From Chloroflexota bacterium (GTDB lineage Bacteria > Chloroflexota > Dormibacteria > Aeolococcales > Aeolococcaceae), in NCBI GenBank assembly GCA_003491925.1, contig DNAU01000191.1, positions 7,824 through 14,360 of the forward strand: a stretch of DNA of 6,537 nt. Direction: 5' to 3'. Position numbers and translations under genes: made by a program. Every line of letters starts with the position of its first letter. The stretch's first letter is position 1. The notes under the pieces were generated by a model. It did not search any database, was not told where the DNA came from, and saw nothing but the letters and a program-made list of their open reading frames with translations. Positions 4,011 through 6,537 of this stretch are shown piece by piece.

Positions 4011-4116
4011 TACTCCAAACTGTGACTCAACCAGGTCCCGTCACAAGGCGGAGGACCTGTCACGGGTCGCCCGCAGCGTCGTCACACCGTCTCCAGCTCA
4101 GTCACGGCCAGGTGAC
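4006..4116. repeat. GTCAC box array between the two methyltransferases
   Basis: GTCAC occurs at 4040, 4059, 4081 and 4101, with steps of 19, 22 and 20 bases. Related boxes are GTCAT at 4006, GTGAC at 4022 and GTGAC at 4112. Linkers are unrelated to each other. The steps are not multiples of three and the array fills the non-coding gap, so protein coding does not explain it. Box 4101 holds the stop of the cytosine methyltransferase, and box 4006 holds the ATG of the adenine methyltransferase. The two-turn spacing fits iterons or an operator array. Confidence 0.65.
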
Positions 4117-5073
4117 CACCGGCCGCCGACCCGGGGTACCGGGTGCCCCGCCCCGGCGGAGCCGCTCCATCCGTTTCCGGCAGGCCGCCGTCGCCGTGAC
4201 TGCACGTGGGCTCACGAGCCGCCCGCAGCCGCAGAGGCAGTCCGCAGCGTGGTCACGAGGCCCGGCCGCCAGGACGGCCTCCGCCGCCACCAGGCCCATG
4301 CCCAGCGGAACGGCGTTCCCGATCGCCCACCAAAGGGCCCGTTTCCGCAGTCCGGGGGCGCGAAACGAGCCCGGCAGCCCCTGGGCGCGGCAGTGGTCGC
4401 GGAAGGACCGGCCGTTTTGCCAAGGCTGCGACGCCATCGCAACCGCCACCTGGCGAGTCACGGCCCCGCGGACCGTCCCACGTGGGGTCACAGGCTGCCG
4501 TTTCGGCCGGCAAATCCAGCCCCGCCGATCGCCGTACTGGAAATGCCGGCAGCGGAGCTGGCGGCCGCCGCACTCGGCATCCCAGAGGTCGAACCGCTGC
4601 ACCTGGTAGCCATCGAGTCGCACGTCAGGCACCCGCGGCACGTTTTCGAGCACGAACGCCGGCGGGTCGCATTCGGCGACGATCCGCAGGAAGTGCCGGA
4701 GCATTTCGACGCCCAAGCCGCTCGGCGGCCCGCGCCGCGAGCTGGAGAAATCCTGGCAGGGTGGTCCGCCGATCACCAGGTCGAACCGCCCGGGGACCCC
4801 GTGGAAGTCGCGGATGTCCCGCCCGAACAATTTTTCGGGTCCTGTCACGACCGAGCAGCCCGCCAGCCGGAATGCCTCGCCGAAGAGATCGACGCCCGGG
4901 AAGAGGCTCAACACGAGTTTCGCCGGCGGGGTCACGTTTTCCAACGGCCGCGTCACGGCGCCGGCCGTCCGCAGCGTAGTCACAGCCGGCATCCGGACCG
5001 TCACATTTTCCAACCGCCGCGTCACGGCGGGGGCCACCACCAGGTCAGTCACGGTCGGAAGTCGACGTGTCAC
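4102..5073 (-). CDS. DNA C5-cytosine methyltransferase, phage-type
   Basis: The enzyme (323 residues from GTG 5073) methylates C5 of cytosine using S-adenosylmethionine. LSLFPGVDLFGEAF (55-68) is motif I, GGPPCQDFSSSR (102-113) carries the catalytic Cys of motif IV, ENV (143-145) is motif VI, and AIGNAVPLGMG (250-260) is motif X. Motif VIII is degenerate (YGDRRGW). The LFPG form of motif I and the short target-recognition region resemble solitary phage enzymes. A C-terminal CLCGCGR...ACRKRMERLRR segment is Cys-rich and may bind zinc. GTG is chosen because it overlaps the upstream TGA as GTGA. An ATG at 4989 would skip most of the odd N-terminus. That N-terminus (1-50) is built of V-T spaced every 7 or 9 residues, coded by the GTCAC repeat, and has no counterpart I know in the family. 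No restriction endonuclease is visible. Confidence 0.85.
   Translation of the reverse strand: MTRRLPTVTDLVVAPAVTRRLENVTVRMPAVTTLRTAGAVTRPLENVTPPAKLVLSLFPGVDLFGEAFRLAGCSVVTGPEKLFGRDIRDFHGVPGRFDLVIGGPPCQDFSSSRRGPPSGLGVEMLRHFLRIVAECDPPAFVLENVPRVPDVRLDGYQVQRFDLWDAECGGRQLRCRHFQYGDRRGWICRPKRQPVTPRGTVRGAVTRQVAVAMASQPWQNGRSFRDHCRAQGLPGSFRAPGLRKRALWWAIGNAVPLGMGLVAAEAVLAAGPRDHAADCLCGCGRLVSPRAVTATAACRKRMERLRRGGAPGTPGRRPVVTWP
4931..5073 (-). repeat. 69-bp tandem repeat built on GTCAC boxes at the cytosine methyltransferase 5' end
   Basis: GTCAC occurs at 4931, 4952, 4979, 5000, 5021, 5048 and 5069, with steps of 21, 27, 21, 21, 27 and 21. This is a 69-bp unit (4931-4999 and 5000-5068) plus one box. The first ~30 bases of the two units are nearly identical (GTCAC, TTTTCCAAC, CGCGTCACGGCG); the rest differ except at the boxes. 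All steps are multiples of three, so in the gene the boxes read as V-T. Another GTCAC lies at 4844. Confidence 0.8.
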
Positions 5074-6537
5074 GGGAGTGGTGAAATCAGATCGGCCAGG
5101 CTGCGGAGGAGGGCGGCCAGGTCCGCGTGGAACGTGGGGAGGAAATTGGCGCCGGCGGGATACCGCGTCGCCGTCATGCGGATGTGCCGCGCGATGTGAT
5201 GGAGGTCCGGGGCGTAGGCCGCCGGCTGGCCGTTCCAGTAGCCGGCGTCGCCGACCTCCGCGGCCCTGGGCGCCCGCTTCTCCAGCGGCAGGCGCGGCAG
5301 CGGCTCCGCCTCCTCCCTGACGCCTGACGCCTGACACCTCTCACCTTCCGCAGGGCCCCCCTGCCCTGCCCTGCCCTGGCCGGCAGAGTTTGCCGGATCG
5401 GAGGATTTTCGCTGAGGCAATTCCTCGGCCGGCGTGACATACTCGTGCACGATCTCGGCCACGAGCTCCGCGGTGGGCCGCCGCTTGCCGTCCGGGCCCG
5501 GCATAATCCGCTTGGCGATGATCGTGGCCACCTCGGGCGCGTCGGCCGGATCGAGCTTCTGGAAGTCGCGGCCGCGGACGTGGGACTCGGTGATCACGAG
5601 CTGCGATTTCTCGATCACCTTTCCGGCCGCATCGTTGAAGTTGGCGCAGCGGATCTGCCGGTAGGCATCCGAGCGCGAGAAACCATGGGCCCGGCAGTAA
5701 TCCTCGAAAGTGCCTTCTCCGCGGTACAGCCGCTCGGCCTGGATCTTGGCCAGGGCCCGGCCGACCTCCAGGAACGTATCGCGGCCCTTTTCGATCACCC
5801 GCTCGAGCCGGGCCAACTCGCGGCGCTCGTCGCGCGTCAGGGGCTCGACCAGCTCGCCGGCCGGGGGGGAGGGATTGGGGATCGGGGATTGGGGATTGGA
5901 AGGAACGGCGGCGGTGGGAGGGCGGCGAGTGGCGGGCGGCGAGTGACGAGCGGAAACCGCTTGCGCCCCTCGCAGCACGCCGGCGTCGCCGCCGGCGGCG
6001 ACGTAATCCGGCGGGTAAGCGCCGCTGGCGGGGCAGCCGGTGCTCTGCCGGCACGTCGCGCAATTCTCGGGGCAGTCGCCCCGCGGCCCTTCACCGGCAA
6101 TCTCCGTCTGCCGTTTGGATCCGCCGCCGGCCTTTTCGGCGGTGGGGCGGAGCTTGCGCCCGGACTTCGCGGCCTTGCGGCTCGGCGACTTTGCGTGGGA
6201 TCCGTTGCCGGCAGCCGCGGCGGTCCGGACCGGCGTTCCCGGCGGCGGCGCCTTCCCGCGCCGCTCGAATCTCTGGCGGAACTTGCGGAGGGCCTTCCGC
6301 ACCTGGAAGAGCTGTTTCTCCTCGAGCTCGCGCAGCGCCAGGGGGCGCTCGAGGTAGAGCAGGATTTCGGTCGCTCGATTGGCGACGGCCTCCTCGAGAC
6401 TTCGGAAAAGCTGGCCGGCACGAAAGTCAACCGGCACGTCGCGGGCGAGGCCGCCGCCGGTGATCGAGCACCCGGCAGCCCACGCGCGCAGCCTGAGGGC
6501 GTGATTCACCCGCTCCTGCGCCGTGATCGCGATCTGG
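5070..6537 (-). CDS. Large phage-type protein with TFEDYCR motif, 5' end outside window
   Basis: The frame is open to the window edge, so this is partial; the visible GTG at 6509 is probably internal. Numbering from it gives 479 residues. Residues 31-85 are helical and charged. 90-135 are a basic, Ala/Lys/Arg-rich linker. 146-159 carry a C-x3-C-x2-C-x5-C cluster (DCPENCATCRQSTGC) that could bind metal. 222-335 form the best-conserved part: RLERVIEKGRDTFLEVGRAL, then LYRGEGTFEDYCRAHGFSRS and DAYRQIR. That pattern is known from hypothetical phage and plasmid proteins and looks like a helix-turn-helix. The next part, about 293-365, has ELVAEIVHEYV. Repeats code for 185-217 (GGCGAGTG and GGGATTG families) and for 376-398 (CCCTG and TGTCAGG families). 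The stop lies in a GTGAC box and overlaps the methyltransferase GTG. Function is unknown; DNA binding in replication or partition is inference. Confidence 0.65.
   Translation of the reverse strand, partial: QIAITAQERVNHALRLRAWAAGCSITGGGLARDVPVDFRAGQLFRSLEEAVANRATEILLYLERPLALRELEEKQLFQVRKALRKFRQRFERRGKAPPPGTPVRTAAAAGNGSHAKSPSRKAAKSGRKLRPTAEKAGGGSKRQTEIAGEGPRGDCPENCATCRQSTGCPASGAYPPDYVAAGGDAGVLRGAQAVSARHSPPATRRPPTAAVPSNPQSPIPNPSPPAGELVEPLTRDERRELARLERVIEKGRDTFLEVGRALAKIQAERLYRGEGTFEDYCRAHGFSRSDAYRQIRCANFNDAAGKVIEKSQLVITESHVRGRDFQKLDPADAPEVATIIAKRIMPGPDGKRRPTAELVAEIVHEYVTPAEELPQRKSSDPANSAGQGRAGQGGPAEGERCQASGVREEAEPLPRLPLEKRAPRAAEVGDAGYWNGQPAAYAPDLHHIARHIRMTATRYPAGANFLPTFHADLAALLRSLADLISPLP
5317..5346 (-). 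repeat. TGTCAGG-family repeat inside the large gene
   Basis: On the minus strand GGTGAGAGGTGTCAGG and GCGTCAGGCGTCAGG code for GERCQASGVR. The orientation relative to the gene is the stop-free one (the reverse orientation puts TGA in some frames). Confidence 0.8.
5358..5379 (-). repeat. CCCTG tandem repeat inside the large gene
   Basis: Four CCCTG units in a row code on the minus strand for the QGRAGQGG stretch. Five-base units do not keep the frame if the copy number changes by one, so copy change here would disrupt the gene. Confidence 0.7.
5871..5900 (-). repeat. GGGATTG-family repeat inside the large gene
   Basis: Three to four copies of GGGGATTGGGGATCG (plus strand) code on the minus strand for SNPQSPIPNPS, the same peptide as in the adenine methyltransferase. 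Confidence 0.8.
5921..5953 (-). repeat. GGCGAGTG-family repeat inside the large gene
   Basis: GGCGGCGAGTGGCGGGCGGC followed by GAGTGACGAGCGG codes on the minus strand for SARHSPPATRRPP. It is separated by about 20 bases from the GGGATTG repeat, so two families sit side by side in one linker. Confidence 0.7.

Noticed and set aside
4006..5073. CRISPR array built on GTCAC
   Set aside because: The repeated unit is only 5 bases, linkers are short and partly coding, and no cas gene is visible.
3949..5199. Long plus-strand frame of 416 codons
   Set aside because: It lies opposite the cytosine methyltransferase, which has clear catalytic motifs. The plus-strand translation is low-complexity Arg/Pro/Ala.
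5341..6430. Alternative minus and plus frames within the large gene
   Set aside because: They lack recognisable motifs, whereas the chosen frame contains the conserved TFEDYCRAHGFSRS segment and couples to the next gene.

Overview
The window is high-G+C DNA with tightly packed genes, nearly all on the minus strand. Gene content (a permuted-papain amidase, an excisionase-type helix-turn-helix protein, two solitary DNA methyltransferases, small single-span membrane proteins, a large protein with a TFEDYCRxxxGxSRSxAYR motif) points to a prophage, phage or related mobile element. The host is probably a planctomycete. That assignment is inference: it rests on base composition and on dense families of short tandem strings (TGTCAGG, GTCAGTGG, GGGATTG, GGCGAGTG) that I associate with that phylum. 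No rRNA, canonical tRNA, integrase or structural phage gene is visible.

Layout, left to right. 28-713 (minus): an amidase-fold enzyme whose stop overlaps (ATGA) the start of a 37-residue membrane peptide. 714-1216: no credible protein; instead two imperfect tandem copies of a ~200-220 nt element that folds, on the minus strand, into a structured RNA with compensatory changes between copies. Its core matches a circularly permuted tRNA cloverleaf whose acceptor stem is closed by a GNRA tetraloop. 1213-1509 (minus): a 98-residue coiled-coil-like protein. 1510-2171: no credible gene, but a chain of long perfect inverted repeats between divergent genes. 2172-2877 (plus): a small membrane protein followed by the helix-turn-helix protein. 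2878-3167: convergent intergenic stretch with a GGGCC-rich inverted repeat. 3168-4010 (minus): a D12-class N6-adenine methyltransferase. 4006-4116: an array of GTCAC boxes. 4102-5073 (minus): a C5-cytosine methyltransferase whose 5' end is a 69-bp tandem repeat again built on GTCAC. 5070-6537 (minus): a large protein that runs off the right edge and overlaps the cytosine methyltransferase start by GTGA.

How it may work together: the two methyltransferases have no visible restriction partner and probably modify the element's own DNA (protection or regulation). The large protein and the cytosine methyltransferase are translationally coupled; the adenine methyltransferase follows in the same direction. 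The plus-strand helix-turn-helix gene lies divergent from the minus-strand block on its left and may be a regulator or excisionase. Two themes deserve attention: the duplicated tRNA-like RNA, and the invasion of both intergenic and coding DNA by short repeats. Inside genes these repeats lie in frame and in the stop-free orientation where only one orientation is stop-free; GTCAC boxes repeatedly supply start or stop codons.
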